Shown piece after piece: positions 19,414-30,782 of a DNA stretch of 64,000 nucleotides. The notes beneath the pieces were generated by a model. The model was not told the origin of the DNA and searched no databases. It was given only the letters and a program-made list of their open reading frames with translations. The stretch is from Diploptera punctata (taxonomy: Eukaryota > Arthropoda > Insecta > Blattodea > Blaberidae). The position numbers and the translations under genes are program-made. Position 1 is the stretch's first letter, and every line of letters starts with the position of its first letter. The stretch is taken from positions 372,001 through 436,000 of the forward strand of contig JASPKZ010004560.1 in the NCBI GenBank assembly GCA_030220185.1, given 5' to 3'.

Positions 19414-19690
19414 ATTAACCATGATTTGATCGATTGGCGGGACATGCGGCACAAATGAAATGAAAGAGAGGCATTAAAACTCATTGTAAGAAAACCACAG
19501 GGAAAACGTTCAGTGGGTAAGCCAAGAATAATAAGGAAGAATAACATTAAACATGATTTATGGGAAGTAGATTATACAGGGAATGATTAGAAAACATTAG
19601 CTCTGGATAGTGATGTATGGAGAGCTTATGTCTGCGCTGCGATATACCTACGGGTTCAATAGTGCCAGTGAGTTAGGTAGGTCTAAATGA
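19413..19690 (+). mobile_element. LINE-A 3' end, second partial copy
   Basis: After the poly(A), LINE-A re-enters at CATTAACCATGATTTG, steps back to GGCGGGACATGCGGCAC (the LRWAGHV codons, already present at 19258), then continues to the 3' end TGCCAGTGAGTTAGG. This is a local duplication or a second insertion in tandem. Confidence 0.75.
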
Positions 19691-20343
19691 AATTAAATAA
19701 ACAGGTAATTGTAATTTGTTATAGAGTTTTATCAAAATGTGTTCTTAGATAAGACTACTAGTTTTTCATATTCCCTCCTTATTACACTTGATGGGAAAGC
19801 GTGGAAGAGATGGGCAGGGGAGAGAGACGAGAAAAGCAGAATCAAGACAAATGAGTTTCACATCCCGAGGGCTAACTTAATTCAGCGAACATCACATCTA
19901 CTTCCATCAAACCTCACCCTTCATCCAATCTACCACATTTCCAGAATCCACCACCCTTTCATTTTACGCATATATACTTACCCTGTCACCTGATTTTACC
20001 AGGATTGTCCATGAAAATGTTTTCATGAAAACATCAATAGATTCAAAGTGTTACCTCAAAATCTAGATTGCAAGTTGAATCATTTATCATCAAATTTGAA
20101 TAATATTCCATTCAACAAAGGGTTTGATGAGAAATTTCTGCCTCTTCCTTCATTCCACATCTTTCCATCTCGGCCAAGATAATATTGAGCTTTATCACGT
20201 GCCTATATTAACTTCAAATCATGAATTTAAAATGACGTCAACAGTCAAAAAAACAAAGATGAATCTATCTTCTAACACATTCATACGTTCTAATATATCT
20301 TCTTCTTTCTTTTAACTAGACATATGATCTGTTTGTCGTAACT
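19691..20343. other. Spacer without recognised feature
   Basis: Two short open frames (19739-19993, 20124-20315) have no motif. A small perfect palindrome CATGAAAATGTTTTCATG lies near 20010. Confidence 0.45.
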
Positions 20344-21075
20344 CATAAGTAATGCCACGAGTGATTTCCAAATTATTGATAAATTCGCGAAGTGAATTTA
20401 AGTAATCTAGAGGATTTGGAAATCAAGAGTGTAATCTGTCAGGACTATTTAATGAATAAAATTTAGCTGTTAACTCACAAATCATTATTTAAATATAGTC
20501 AATTTAAAATATTTATGTATTTAATGTAAACAGCGATGTTTGAAAACAAATGCGAAACGTTTGTTATGTTTCATTAGTTCATCTCTGCAATCAGATCATA
20601 TTATTTATTGCCAGATAGGATCGCAATATTGTAGGAATTCACCCTAGGGAGAAAACATGAAACACGTCAAACTTTTTATAACCAACATTATAGGTTATTA
20701 ATTAATTTCTGATGTCATATGATGCAAATATGTCAATTATATTTTTCTGGAACGTAAATAGGCCCCTACCTGGGAAATAATACGTTTAAGAAAGTGCAAA
20801 AAGTTGTTTCTTTTTACTGTGGTATAATCAATTGCTACAATTTTTTTCTGTTATATCCCGGAAGCGGTATCTGTTTACATTCTACAATTGATTTTCTATT
20901 ATATCCCGCAAGCGGTATCTGTTTACATTCATGCACTATATATACAATCTGGGAGCCACGTGCGTTCTAGATGATTCTTACATCTTAACATATAAATTGC
21001 TATATTCAAGGTATTTCTTTAGAGAGTCAGTCACTGCAAAATAATGTTCTGACGTGTTCAGAATATTATTATTTA
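20344..21075 (+). repeat. G-family repeat, copy 3
   Basis: Begins CATAAGTAATGCCACGAG and follows copy 2 with a local duplication (ATATCCC(G/A)..GCGGTATCTGTTTACATTC twice). It loses the right end at TTCAGAATATTATTATTTAA and meets copy 4 tail to tail. Confidence 0.75.
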
Positions 21076-21342
21076 ATATGACTATTTAACTCATGCCCCA
21101 AATAGGACTCAATGACCAATCACGTTTCAATGATTTCTGTTTTACAACCAATCAGAGCCGTGTTTCACGAAATATTTATCAGTGTTATAATCACCATATT
21201 AAAGAAAGCTCCTCCTTTTTAATATTCTGAACAGGTCTGACCATTATTTTGCAATGACTGAGCCTGCTAGAAATACTGCTACCAGATTGTATATATAGTG
21301 CGTGAATGTCAACACATGTCGTATGCGGGAGTTAACATAAAA
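21076..21342 (-). repeat. G-family repeat, copy 4, distal part
   Basis: Minus orientation, from ACTATTTAACTCATGCCCC to GGGAGTTAACATAAAA, where the GGGACATTCC element interrupts it. The other part is 24375-24860. Confidence 0.85.
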
Positions 21343-21992
21343 GGGACATTCCATACGAAATCGGCAAAAAAATTGTGAAAAATGAACTCACATCTTTAAA
21401 AGTTTACCATTTTTTTTACAGTGAAACTTTATGATATACTGAATATCTGTACCGAATTTCAAGTCTTCGCTTGACGTAATTAAATAGTAATAGAGCTGTC
21501 AATTTATCGTATTGTTTTAAATAGTCTCTTTTATAAAATACATTTCTCGAAGAATGGCTATTCCCTCAACTTGAAAAGATAGTCACATTATAGATGATTT
21601 TATGCTCTATCGCGTGAAAATTAGTATGTTAATATTTACGTTTTTCTGAAGGGCGTAAATGCTATTAATATGCAATTGACCTTCCTCACCAAAAAAATTA
21701 TAAAATCAAAAAGTGCCACATTATTACCTGAACACCAGTTAAGTTTTTGCAATTAGTATTAAAGTGGAGTCTTGAAAGGAAACTACCAAAAATAATTATT
21801 TTTCCTAAAATCTCCTATGTGTAGACTGCCCGCAATACCTTTCGCGTGAGTGGAGATCGCTCGCTCGTACAAACAATGACGGAACTACTTGGTAATAGTC
21901 CTTTGCGCACTAACAAATATTTTTATTGTTATTATCATCATTACATTATTTTTATTATCATTATAACAATTATTAATTATCATCATCATCAT

Positions 21993-22085
21993 CATCATCG
22001 TGGACTAGTGGTTACTCTGCACGCCTCCGATTCCGAGGTTCGCGGGTTCAAACTCGATAGGAATCAATGGAATTTTAAAGGCGTA
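21993..22085 (+). repeat. tRNA-like SINE head
   Basis: GTGGACTAGTGGTTA (A-box-like) and GCGGGTTCAAACTCG (B box) follow a (CAT)n. Similar to the SINE-4 head at 51985, without its body. Confidence 0.6.
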
Positions 22086-22098
22086 ACAATTCTGAATG

Positions 22099-22728
22099 CT
22101 ATTTTGCTATTTTAATGTTATGTTTTGATGCATAAAAATGCTGTTGTACTCTTCTTACTGACCAGGAGAGTGGAAGCAACGTTAGAATTTTGATTTTATC
22201 TTTTATATCACTGCTAGCAGCAAACGCCTTCTTAAGATTTTCCAAAACCTCAATTTCATATTTATCCTCTTCTTCACTTGAAGAGTCAAATTGGTGGAAA
22301 ATTTTATTTTTAATTGCCTCAGTTACACTTTTATATTTATTTTTCACATATTTATTGTGAGACATTTTTGCTCTCTTAATGGGACTTTCCCCTATCAATT
22401 TAAATGATTCATTTAATGTTGGTATAGCCGATTCTTTAACGATGTCGGAACTACTATCGTTATTATTACTAGGTTGTGTTACATCGGATTCCTCATTTTC
22501 AGTATTAGTTAATCTGTTAGGCTGTACATCCTCAACATTTCTCTTACCCTCTAAAATTAGCCTGCAATTACTACATATTTTTGCCGGGAGCCAGTGTTCT
22601 TGGGGTACCCCGAGTTCCTCACAGTTCCATGGAGGGATAGATCTGAATTTTTTTTAACTACTCTTATGTCGTCGTCCGAGTGGATTGAAACACTTTCCAT
22701 TCACATAACACCAGTTAGGCTTATTCAT
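22099..22728 (-). pseudogene. Cysteine-motif/basic protein pseudogene of unknown family
   Basis: A single minus-strand frame of about 210 codons from ATG at 22728, broken only by one TAA after about 24 residues. Order: MNKPNWCYVNGKCFNPLGRR (C-x6-C), then WLPAKICSNCRLILEGK (C-x2-C), an Asn/Ser/Glu-rich middle, a basic SPIKRAKMSHNKYVKNKYK, an acidic DSSSEEEDKYEIEVLENLKK, and IKILTLLPLSWSVRRVQQHF, an HTH-like end resembling conserved insect proteins I recall but cannot name. Given its position inside a transposon, it is probably part of that element's own protein. No catalytic residues seen. The stop at 22099 may be a lost exon boundary. Confidence 0.55.
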
Positions 22729-23212
22729 AATAGACAGTATAATTATATGTACAGTAATAAAATAAAACACTTCAATCTGCAAACTTGTTAGTTAAAAACG
22801 ATAAAAGATTATTTTAAATTTGATTGTAATACTTAAAATAATGAGGTGACACACTAAACACACGTACTGATTTAAATCTACTGTCTAGTAAATAATCTGA
22901 ACTTGAGAATTGTTGATAGAGGAACAGATGTTTTAAGAAGACGCGCTGATTCAGCATTTCATTCGTTTGTTAGGAAGTGGTACTAGTATTAAAACATTCG
23001 GTTTTATTTGGAAGTGATATCTTGTATCAACACTATTTCGTCATAGTTTCCAGGGTACAATACAGTACACTCAATAAAAATTATTTTAAGATTGAAATTA
23101 GTAATTATAACATAATAAAAATCTATACCAGTTTATTCAATTAATGGTGTAAGAGTTTTTATTATATTTCATTTAATTGCAATGAAAAATTTGTAACAAA
23201 ATAAATAATTTG

Positions 23213-23635
23213 TTTTAAGGGAGGAAAGAAGATTACGATTATTTGAGAATAAAGTTCTTAGGCAAATATTTTGATCAAAAAGAGATGAACAGACAGGTGA
23301 ACGGAGGAACTACATAACAGTGAGCTACATGATATGTATAGAAAGCCAGATATAAGAACAGTTAAGTCTCGTAGGCTTCGATGGGCAGGTCATGTGGTAC
23401 GTATGGAGGCTGAAAGAGGTGCTTGGAAAATTCTGGTAGGAAAACCGGAGGGAGAACGCCCAGTTGGAAGACTAAGAATGAAGTGGGAGAATAACATTAT
23501 ACATGATTTGAGGGAAGTAGATTATACAGAGGATAATTGGAAAACGTTAGCTCGGAATGGGATGTATGGAGAGCTTATGTCCGCGCTGCCATGAACCTAC
23601 AGGTTCCACAGAGCCAGTGAGTGAGTTAGTTATAA
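23213..23635 (+). mobile_element. LINE-A 3' fragment nested in the 3.03 kb element
   Basis: Starts at the REERRLRLFENKVLR codons and ends at GAGCCAGTGAGTGAGTTAG. The 23334-23594 run encodes VKSRRLRWAGHVVRMEAERG and RPVGRLRMKWENN. It is well preserved compared with its host. Confidence 0.85.
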
Positions 23636-24374
23636 ATAATTTGTTTAATAATTCACAGTAAACGTAAGTAACAGAGCTCTTTACTTCTCACTTCAGCAAT
23701 AAAATTTGATAAATAAATATCTACTGCGTAAGAATTAAAATATCGCCACTTTTATAAATTTACGGTACTGTTCCATTAAGCACAACATATAATAATTTAT
23801 TCGATTTAATGGCAGTTGAAAAGTCACTGATGAGAGCTCTTTTAATAAAGTACGCGCGCGACCTTGGTCGTGAAATGAATCTGATGCGCCGTGGACCCGC
23901 GAGTTTTTTTACGAAAATAGAATAAAAAACATTTATATTGTCTGAACTATTCAACTCTCCAAAAGGGTAATTGCTGAAAATTAATCCTTATTACGTGAAT
24001 AGTATCCTGTATTTTTTCCGTTTTCATTTTTTGATATGTACTGCAGTAAAGCGCCATAAAACAGAAAATTGACACCGAAAATAAAAATATTCTAATTATA
24101 AAAATAACACCCTTAAACTACATGATATCACCTATATAAATATGTTTGAAACAATTTTTTGCTGTTTACTGTTTCAGAAATATTAGTTAGTAAACGTTTT
24201 AATTTATCATATTTACGATAATTTTAGATCATCATAACTACGAACCTGTAAATGATAAAAATTAAATTTCTGTATTAATACGTTTATAAATGTATTAACT
24301 ATATTTAGGGATACATAAAATTAAAAAAATAAATTGCAAGATTTTTTGCTGTCCGATTTGATATGGAATGTCCC

Positions 24375-24860
24375 AAAAGCATTTGTAGAAATTGATTATA
24401 CCACCAAAAAAAGAAACCACTGTTTGCGCTTTCTTAAATGTATTTTTTCCCAGGTAACAATCCAGAAAAATATAATTGTCATATTTACATCATACGACAT
24501 CAGAAATGAATTAATATACAGTGTTTCATTTTTTTCTCCACTAGAGAGCATTCTTACAATATTGCGTTCCTTTGGCAATAAATAGTATGATCTGGTTGCA
24601 GTGATAAACAAAAGAAGCAGTTGAAGCGTACCTATCGCTTCTCATTTGTTTTCAAACATCGCCGTTTACATTAAATATATAAATATTTTAAAATAACTAT
24701 AGTTAAATAATGACTTGTGAGTAAACAGCTTAATTTTATTCGTTAAATAGTCCTAACAAATGCCACTCTTGATTTCCAAATTCTCTAGATAAATTCACTC
24801 CTCACTTCGTGAGTCGTGAATTTATCGATAATTTGGAAATCACTCGTGGCATTACTTATG
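24375..24860 (-). repeat. G-family repeat, copy 4, proximal part
   Basis: Resumes at AAAAGCATTTGTAG, matching copy 2 directly after its ..TTAATATAAAA, and runs to CATTACTTATG. Apparent proteins here (24396-24611) mirror those of copy 2 and reflect DNA repeat identity. Confidence 0.85.
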
Positions 24861-25302
24861 ACTATTTAACTCATGCCCCAAATGGGAGTCAATGACCAAT
24901 CACGTTTCAATGATTTCTGTTTTACAACCAATCAGAGTCGTGTTTCACCAAATATTTATCAGTGTTATAATTATCATATTAAAGAAAGCTCCTCCTTACA
25001 ATATTGCGTTCCTTTGGCAATAAATAGTATGATCTGGTTGCAGTGATAAACAAAAGAAGCAGTAGAAGCGTACCTATCGTTTCTCATTTGTTTCCAAACA
25101 TCGCCGTTTACATTAAATATATAAATGTTTTAAAATAACTATAGTTAAATAATGATTTGTGAGTAAACAGCTTAATTTTATTCGTTAAATAGTCCTAACA
25201 AATGCCACTCTTGATTTCCAAATTCTCTAGATAAATTCACTCCTCACTTCATGAGTCGTGAATTTATCGATAATTTGGAAATCACTCGTGGCATTACTTA
25301 TG
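24861..25302 (-). repeat. G-family repeat, copy 5, head-to-tail with copy 4
   Basis: Joins copy 4 directly: CATTACTTATG then ACTATTTAACTCATG. It has an internal deletion joining AGGAGGAGC to ACAATATTGCG (near 24997). Confidence 0.85.
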
Positions 25303-25307
25303 ATAAA

Positions 25308-25730
25308 CTTCTTCTTCTTCGGCTTTCCCCCACTTATAGGTTTGCTGTCTTCAATTTCCATTTATCTATATCATTTCAATCTCCCTCTTCCAAATTCGTA
25401 TCATCCATTATAGTTCTGACGTAGGTTTTCCATATCCATCTTGGTCTGCCATGTTTATTTCTTCCAGGGGGTGACAACTGGTATATATTTTTTGGCCATC
25501 TTTCATTTTCCATTCTTTGTACATGGCCATACCATTTAAGCGTTTGATTTTCAGTCCTCTTAACAACAGATGTGGTGACATTCATTTCTCTCCAAAGGAA
25601 TTCATTTCTTATTTTTTATCCTGTCTTGTTTTTCGGAGGCTTCTTCTAAAATAATCAAATTCAACCGTTCTAATTTTATTCTTTTGTAATTCCGTCAAAG
25701 ACCATGTTTCACTTCCATATGAAACTTAAG
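25308..25730 (-). mobile_element. LINE 3' fragment with (GAA)n tail
   Basis: The minus-strand 25376-25585 run encodes NQTLKWYGHVQRMENERWPK and NKHGRPRWIWKTYVRTIMDD, the W-Y-G-H-V..GRPR..W C-terminus of an RTE-like LINE different from LINE-A. The 3' end is CTTCTTCTTC (GAA on its own strand). Confidence 0.75.
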
Positions 25731-25731
25731 T

Positions 25732-26068
25732 TGATAAATATCGAGGTGAAACACGACTGTGATTGGTTATAAAACAAAATCCATTGAAACATGATAGGTA
25801 TTTGACTCCCATTTGCGGCAGGGTTAAATAATCATAAGTAATGTCACGGGTTATTCCCAAATCATCGATGAATTTATCTAGATGATCAAGAGTGTCGTTT
25901 GTTAGGACTATCAAACTTATAAAATTAAGCTGTTTACTCATAAATCATTATTCAAATATAGCTACCGGTATTTTAAAATATTTATATATTTAATGTAAAC
26001 GGCAATGTTTGAAAACAAATCAGAAATTTGAGGTTATGTGTATTCATTGCAACTTGATCATATTATGC
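25732..26068 (+). repeat. G-family repeats, copies 6 and 7 (left part)
   Basis: Right end of one copy (25732-25829: GTGATTGGTTATAAAAC.. to GGTTAAATAAT) joined directly to the left end of another (CATAAGTAATGTCACGG). This is the same head-to-tail junction as at 24860. Interrupted by SINE-2. Confidence 0.8.
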
Positions 26069-26079
26069 ATTGCCAAGTA

Positions 26080-26377
26080 AAAAAGTAAAGTGTTCCCACA
26101 ACAGGCCCGGAGGCCCTTGGGGTAGTAGGAGGTTAAGGCTCCCACTTTTTTCTAGACAATCAGCACTGTATGTCAGCCGGGTTGTCAGCCCTGCGTGACG
26201 GCCGCCTTTACCCCCAGAACATGCGTCTGGTATCTCATTTCAGTTAGAGACTGAGTCGACCCCAGGGCCACCAGAGGGTTTGGGTCAGTTTAAAAATCCT
26301 GACTCCAACGGGACTTGAACCCTCGACCCTCCGGCTTGTAGCTCAGTGCCTTAACCACTACGCTACGGCGTACCCCC
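26080..26377 (-). mobile_element. SINE-2, full copy with target duplication
   Basis: 298 bp tRNA-derived SINE on the minus strand. A box TAGCGTAGTGG and B box GGTTCAAGTCC are both canonical for Pol III promoters; the body carries GTCAGCCGGGTTGTCAGCCC (as read on the plus strand). Flanked by an 11 bp duplication ATTGCCAAGTA (26069-26079 and 26378-26388) that lies inside a G-family copy, dating the SINE after it. Confidence 0.9.
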
Positions 26378-26388
26378 ATTGCCAAGTA

Positions 26389-26742
26389 GGATCGCAATAT
26401 TTTAAGAATCACCCTAGTGGATAAGTAATTAAACACATCAAACTGTATATTAAAATCAACATTATAGGTTATTCATTAATTTTTTTAGTAAACAAGTCAG
26501 TAAAATCAAGGAATCTGTTCATTATTTCCTATATTCAATGTATTTGTTGGAGAAAAATAATGCTCTGACCTGTTCAGAATATTAAAAAGGAGGAGCTTTC
26601 TTTATCACAAAAGCAAGAGCTGATGAAGAAAAATCGATAAAGAGCGAGATGAAATACGACTGTGATTGGTTGTCAAACAAAATTCATTGAAACGTGATTG
26701 GTCATTGACAATCATTTGGGGCATGAGTTAGATATTCAATGT
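26389..26742 (+). repeat. G-family repeat, copy 7 (right part)
   Basis: Resumes at GGATCGCAATATT after the SINE and ends CATTTGGGGCATGAGTTAGA. Confidence 0.8.
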
Positions 26743-26829
26743 ATGTATATACCCGATATGTTTCGGGTGGGGACACGGGTGTTCCCTAGCCGTAGTTTCT
26801 TAATCATGCTAATTTAGTTACCCATATAT

Positions 26830-27060
26830 CTAAGAACAATAATCACAAATAGGAATGAGGTGCAGAATGAAATTAAACATGGCTTCAACTCTGAAAATGC
26901 TAGGTATTATGTAGTACAGGGATTCTCGGCATCCCAACTTTTCTTAAAAAAACTCTAAAGTGAAAAAAAAATATATAAAACTGTTATTCTCCCAGCTATA
27001 TGGATGCTTCAGAAGCAGAAAATGAAACATATGTTCCCAAAGGCCTCCTGAATATTTGAA
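26830..27060 (+). mobile_element. LINE-A internal fragment, decayed
   Basis: Traces of KYLGTIITNRNEV and KHGFNSENARYYV coding sequence, ending near the VILPAI codons. Confidence 0.65.
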
Positions 27061-27117
27061 TGCATTAAATAGTTGAGAACGACTGAGATCTCAGGTACAA
27101 ATTTTATATTTTAAGTT

Positions 27118-27190
27118 TTAAATGTCAGGAATCTTTAAGGCCTAAACATCATCTGGCCATCATAATCATCATTATCATATTCGTCACGTT
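27118..27190 (+). mobile_element. SINE-1 body scrap
   Basis: AATGTCAGGAATCTTTAAGG, CCTAAACATCATCTGGCCATC: the middle of SINE-1 only. Confidence 0.55.
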
Positions 27191-27433
27191 TAGTGTGAAC
27201 ATGTGTGCGAATTGTGTGATTCATCTTAACCCATTGATTCAGGTTTAAATGCTCAATGAATTACACCAGAAACATTTAAATCACTGTAAAGTATATTGTC
27301 TGTATTCAGACATTCAAAACAAACTAAAGATAACGGTACTTGAGGTCACAATAAGGGTGAAGGCCAAAAAACATTCCTCTACTATTCATAAATCTATCTA
27401 TATTTGGTCTTTTAGCATTTTATGTTTTTTTAA

Positions 27434-27720
27434 TGTATGGGAAGTTGGCCCACAGCATAAACCCCCAACCTTGAGGACCAGGAGAATTTCTGTCTGGGTT
27501 TTCCTCCCATAGCCTTTGAAGATCCCTCTTCACCGCAAGGCAGCGTTTCTTTTTTTCGCTTAGAGATAGGGTTGCCTCTTCGCCAGATCCGCCGTGTTGA
27601 AGGACTGCTTCTGCGCCGACTCTGCCGTTAAGGTCTTCACCGTAACCCTGGTTTTTTAACGAGGTTGTTACTCCTCCCCCTCCTCCTTTCTCATCCGGGC
27701 TTGGGACCGGCCATGGCGGA
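27434..27720 (+). repeat. H-family dispersed repeat, copy 1
   Basis: Shares CCCAACC..GAGGACCAG, CGCAAGGCA-like, TTTTTAACGAGGTT and CTTG(G/A)GAC(C/A)GGC words in the same order with 35470-35728. No tRNA-like head was identified; class unknown. Confidence 0.6.
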
Positions 27721-28690
27721 GTTACTATTCATAAATGTTAACAAAATATTACCCTGCCAAGGGATGTACAAAATATTGCGAAATATTTAATATTCAGAGT
27801 TAAGGGAGTTTAATTCGTTTTCTGAGTTGAAGGCCATTTAACAGCCGGTGTGTGTACCTCGTCTTCTGAGGCGAATGTGTTAATGTTGTGATGTCTCGGA
27901 GGAGGCCTTGAGATTGAGCTGATCACTCATTCAGGGAGGGTCTCCATGTCTATGTGTGATCAAATAATTATGTTTCTGATCCAGAGTTAAAATCCCTCTT
28001 CCGACAGGTCGTGTCTCTGTTATATCCGAGAGGCGTGTGGCACGTGAAAACTACCTGTAAGATGAGAGGTTATACTGTGATAAAGAAAAAGAAAATAACT
28101 AAATGACATAAATTCGTGAATTCAAGAACTTGTTCAATAATTTTTCATTTTTATTCGATTATCTTCTTAAATCTTTTACTTTTCTAATTTTCACTTTTCG
28201 AATACGGTTTTATCTACGTTATGCTTTGCAAAACCTAAAGTAAAATTTGAACAATTGTGCAAGTCCCTTTTTGCAGTTTTTTGAACTTTTTAATGCGACT
28301 CAAGTAACTCCATCTGTCGTCAGATCTAAACTAACAGAACTTCTTCTAACGATAATCATTTCTATTCGTTTCAACGTAGCAACCGAGTTGTGCTGTCTTT
28401 TTTTAAGGGGGCGAGGTACCCTCATGCGTGCGAAGATAGCGACTGAAGCAACTCGTTTGGAAGGATTTAAGTGGCGAGATAAGTGTTTGGTGCTTTAAGA
28501 TATAGAGAAACATCTGAAAACAGAGTTCTAAGGAAACAAGTCATTCCCGCCTCCGGTAAAATCGCACACGCTCTTCCGAGTTAAGTTCAAATTGTAATGT
28601 AAATAAAACAGGTGTATGACTGCATTTTCATTGGACAGATAACGGTTTTACGTTTGAGCGTGCAAGAAAATGTAGTTCCACTCTCACATG
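27721..28690. other. About 1 kb spacer, nothing recognised
   Basis: An 83-codon plus-strand frame (28247-28498) has no motif. Composition is less AT-rich than its surroundings in places; no repeat family was recognised. Confidence 0.45.
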
Positions 28691-29270
28691 CGAAATAGAG
28701 AGAAAACAATAGCAATTGGCAGTTTAAAAAATGGAACGGCTTGCGGAGAAGGAGGAGTACAGCCAGAATTATTTAAATATGGAACAAGGACATTATTTGA
28801 ACTGTTAAGAAGCCTTTCTGAGGGATTCCTAAATGGAAAAGATGTACAAGTAAAATGGAATATTTGATTTATATCAGTCATTGATAAGAAAGGAAGGAAA
28901 GACGAATGCAATAATTATAGAGGAACAGCAAGATGTTCAACATTGGAAGAAATAAGAAATAAATTCATATGAAAACAAAATTCAGTATTAGATTATATAA
29001 GATATACGGCAAGTAATTAAATTAGTATGGGCGTGCACGACGAATGAAAAAAGAAAGGTTACCCAGAAAACATTGAAATGGTGTCCACCTGAAAGAAGAA
29101 AGAAAGGAAGACCTCGTGGATGCAAGAGATAAGGACTGGAATGAGAACACGAGGACTGGAGGAAATGGAATGGATGGATAGAGACGAGTGGAGAAGGAAA
29201 ATTAAACTTAAGCACAGAAAGATGAGTAAACATTGAACATCTGTATAAAATAAAATAAATAGCACATGTC
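28690..29270 (+). pseudogene. LINE-C with internal deletion
   Basis: Left part encodes the RT N-terminus: IGSLKNGTACGEGGVQPELF, SEGFLNGKDVQVKWNI and KGRKDECNNYRG (RT motif 1-2 region). At about 28925 it jumps to ARCSTLEEIRNKF of the C-terminal domain, skipping motifs A, B and C, and goes on through a decayed W-(Y/M)-G-H region to the terminal RKMSKH end. The palm with its catalytic Asp residues is gone. Confidence 0.75.
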
Positions 29271-29559
29271 TATATTAGTTGTATAGGAGAATCTTAAAAT
29301 ATATAATTACAATTTTAATACATTAAATAACCATTGTTTTATTCTCACTCAAACGCAATGTAGATTACGTTGGAATTTTAGTTGTTTCAAAATGGCCGCT
29401 TCTGTATAATTATAAGACATTACAAAGGAAAGTGTTTTGAAAAGCGGAAATAAACTAATTATTTTGAATGCTTTTAAATAGTTTAGTGAAAAATATCCTA
29501 CATTACCCAATGGTGATGTGCTGAAATAACTGTAGAATTTACAGGTGAGTCAGCATGGA
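29271..29559. other. Spacer
   Basis: No feature recognised. Confidence 0.45.
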
Positions 29560-29915
29560 GCATAAATTCTGATCGGAATGAAATTGTATATAATGGATAT
29601 CTATCGACATCATGGAAAAACGTTAACGTTCAATTAAGTAAGCACAGGTATAATTTTATCAAAAATAAACAAAAAAATTATGTTCCTAATCATTGGTACA
29701 ACTTACTTTATGTTCATTCTTATTTTCCATAAAATACAATGTTGCCTAAGAACAATGTATCTATCGATAACGATTCCGTACTCAATTCAATCATATGGCG
29801 GGTAAAAGTAGCACCACGGTTCCACCAATAGACGGTGTCGGCAAAGTAATACATTGTGCAAGTTTGTTAACAGTTCAGTTTGAACTTAACTCGGAATTGG
29901 TATACACCCTAATCA
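29560..29915 (+). repeat. Dispersed repeat shared with 6236-6540
   Basis: Plus-orientation partner, with GTAAAAGTAGCACCACGGTT and the ATCTATCGACATCATGG word. Not classifiable from sequence. Confidence 0.6.
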
Positions 29916-29962
29916 GGATGCCTATAGAGTGGCAACAGTTGTTTTCGAACTTTTATTAAAAT

Positions 29963-30509
29963 CACTGGTCAACATGATTTTTGTCTCATAAGTACCAATA
30001 GTTGTACATAGTACAGTTTTTTATCGTGTTTTCAAATATGTATTCGGAATTCCTCCACCACCCACAGTTTTTTATATTTAAATTTCAATTAATGGATTTA
30101 AATAACTATTTTTTTAATAAATGTTTTTTCGTCCATTTGTCCATTGTGGAATAAAACCAAATGAGCTAACTCAAATGATTTCAGCAATGGAAAAGATATA
30201 TCAAGGCAAATGGAATCCTAATATGCTGGCCGATTATTGTTGGACCATCGAGAGGGATGCTCTACAGGCGAAATATAGCAGAAAATCGTCATTTTGTACT
30301 TTCTAGGTGAGTCCAAATGTTCGAATATTGTGTAGTTACGAATGTAGAAAATATTAAAGTGTTTGAAATTATAAATGCCTGTCTCTCGGAAACTTTACGT
30401 GATGGAGAAAAACCAATATCACATTTGAATTCAGGAGAGAAAATACTATCAGAATCACATACTGTTCTTTCTGAGACAAAAAAAAAAGTTTATTTTTTGT
30501 TGCTCAGTG
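29963..30509 (+). mobile_element. CACTG-ended DNA element, copy 2
   Basis: Starts CACTGGTCAACATG and ends GTTGCTCAGTG, 547 bp. Flanks (AAT / TAA) give no clear duplication here. It has the same interior as copy 1. Confidence 0.7.
30121..30306 (+). pseudogene. Short conserved ORF in CACTG element (unknown)
   Basis: 61 codons from MFFRPFVHCGIKPNELTQM through WNPNMLADYCWTIERDALQ, ending at TAG followed by GTGAGT. Compared with 13078-13260, many codons are preserved, including the NMLADYCW core. No function assigned; see the finding on this family. Confidence 0.4.
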
Positions 30510-30669
30510 TAATAAATAACAACTGATATCAGTCTTTTAGTTAGAGCATCTATTGTTGAATTTGTTTATATCCACTCAATAGACGTTCTGAATAGGGTGT
30601 ACAAAATATCAGTGCAAATTAGTCTTATTTTATGAAAGTTATTTCTTCGCGCTTAAATTTTATTCTGAG

Positions 30670-30775
30670 ATGCTTAAACATAGGGTTAACCCAGGAAACG
30701 CATACTACCATTATACGTTGTAGGAATTCGTGTCATCCAACTTCTTGAAATTTTAAAAAGAAAACAAAAGTCTAC
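30670..30775 (+). mobile_element. LINE-A internal scrap
   Basis: Decayed KHRVNPGNAYYHYTL-type coding sequence (compare KHRLNSGNACYYALQ), plus orientation, next to a minus-orientation LINE-A piece. Confidence 0.6.
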
Positions 30776-30782
30776 TAAATTG

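Larger units (their letters stand above)
21343..24374 (-). mobile_element. 3.03 kb DNA transposon with GGGACATTCC ends
   Basis: Ends: GGGACATTCCATACGAAATC on the left; the right end complements GGGACATTCCATATCAAATC. These inverted termini lie in one G-family copy, whose two parts match an uninterrupted copy on either side. Flanks ..ATAAAA and AAAAGC.. suggest a 4 bp AAAA duplication, ambiguous in this A-rich site. The element holds a minus-strand pseudogene (22099-22728), a tRNA-like head and a LINE-A piece. The superfamily is unassigned. Confidence 0.75.

Noticed and set aside
28247..28498. 83-codon plus-strand frame MNNCASPFLQFF
   Set aside because: No motif, no repeat support, base composition like the flanks.
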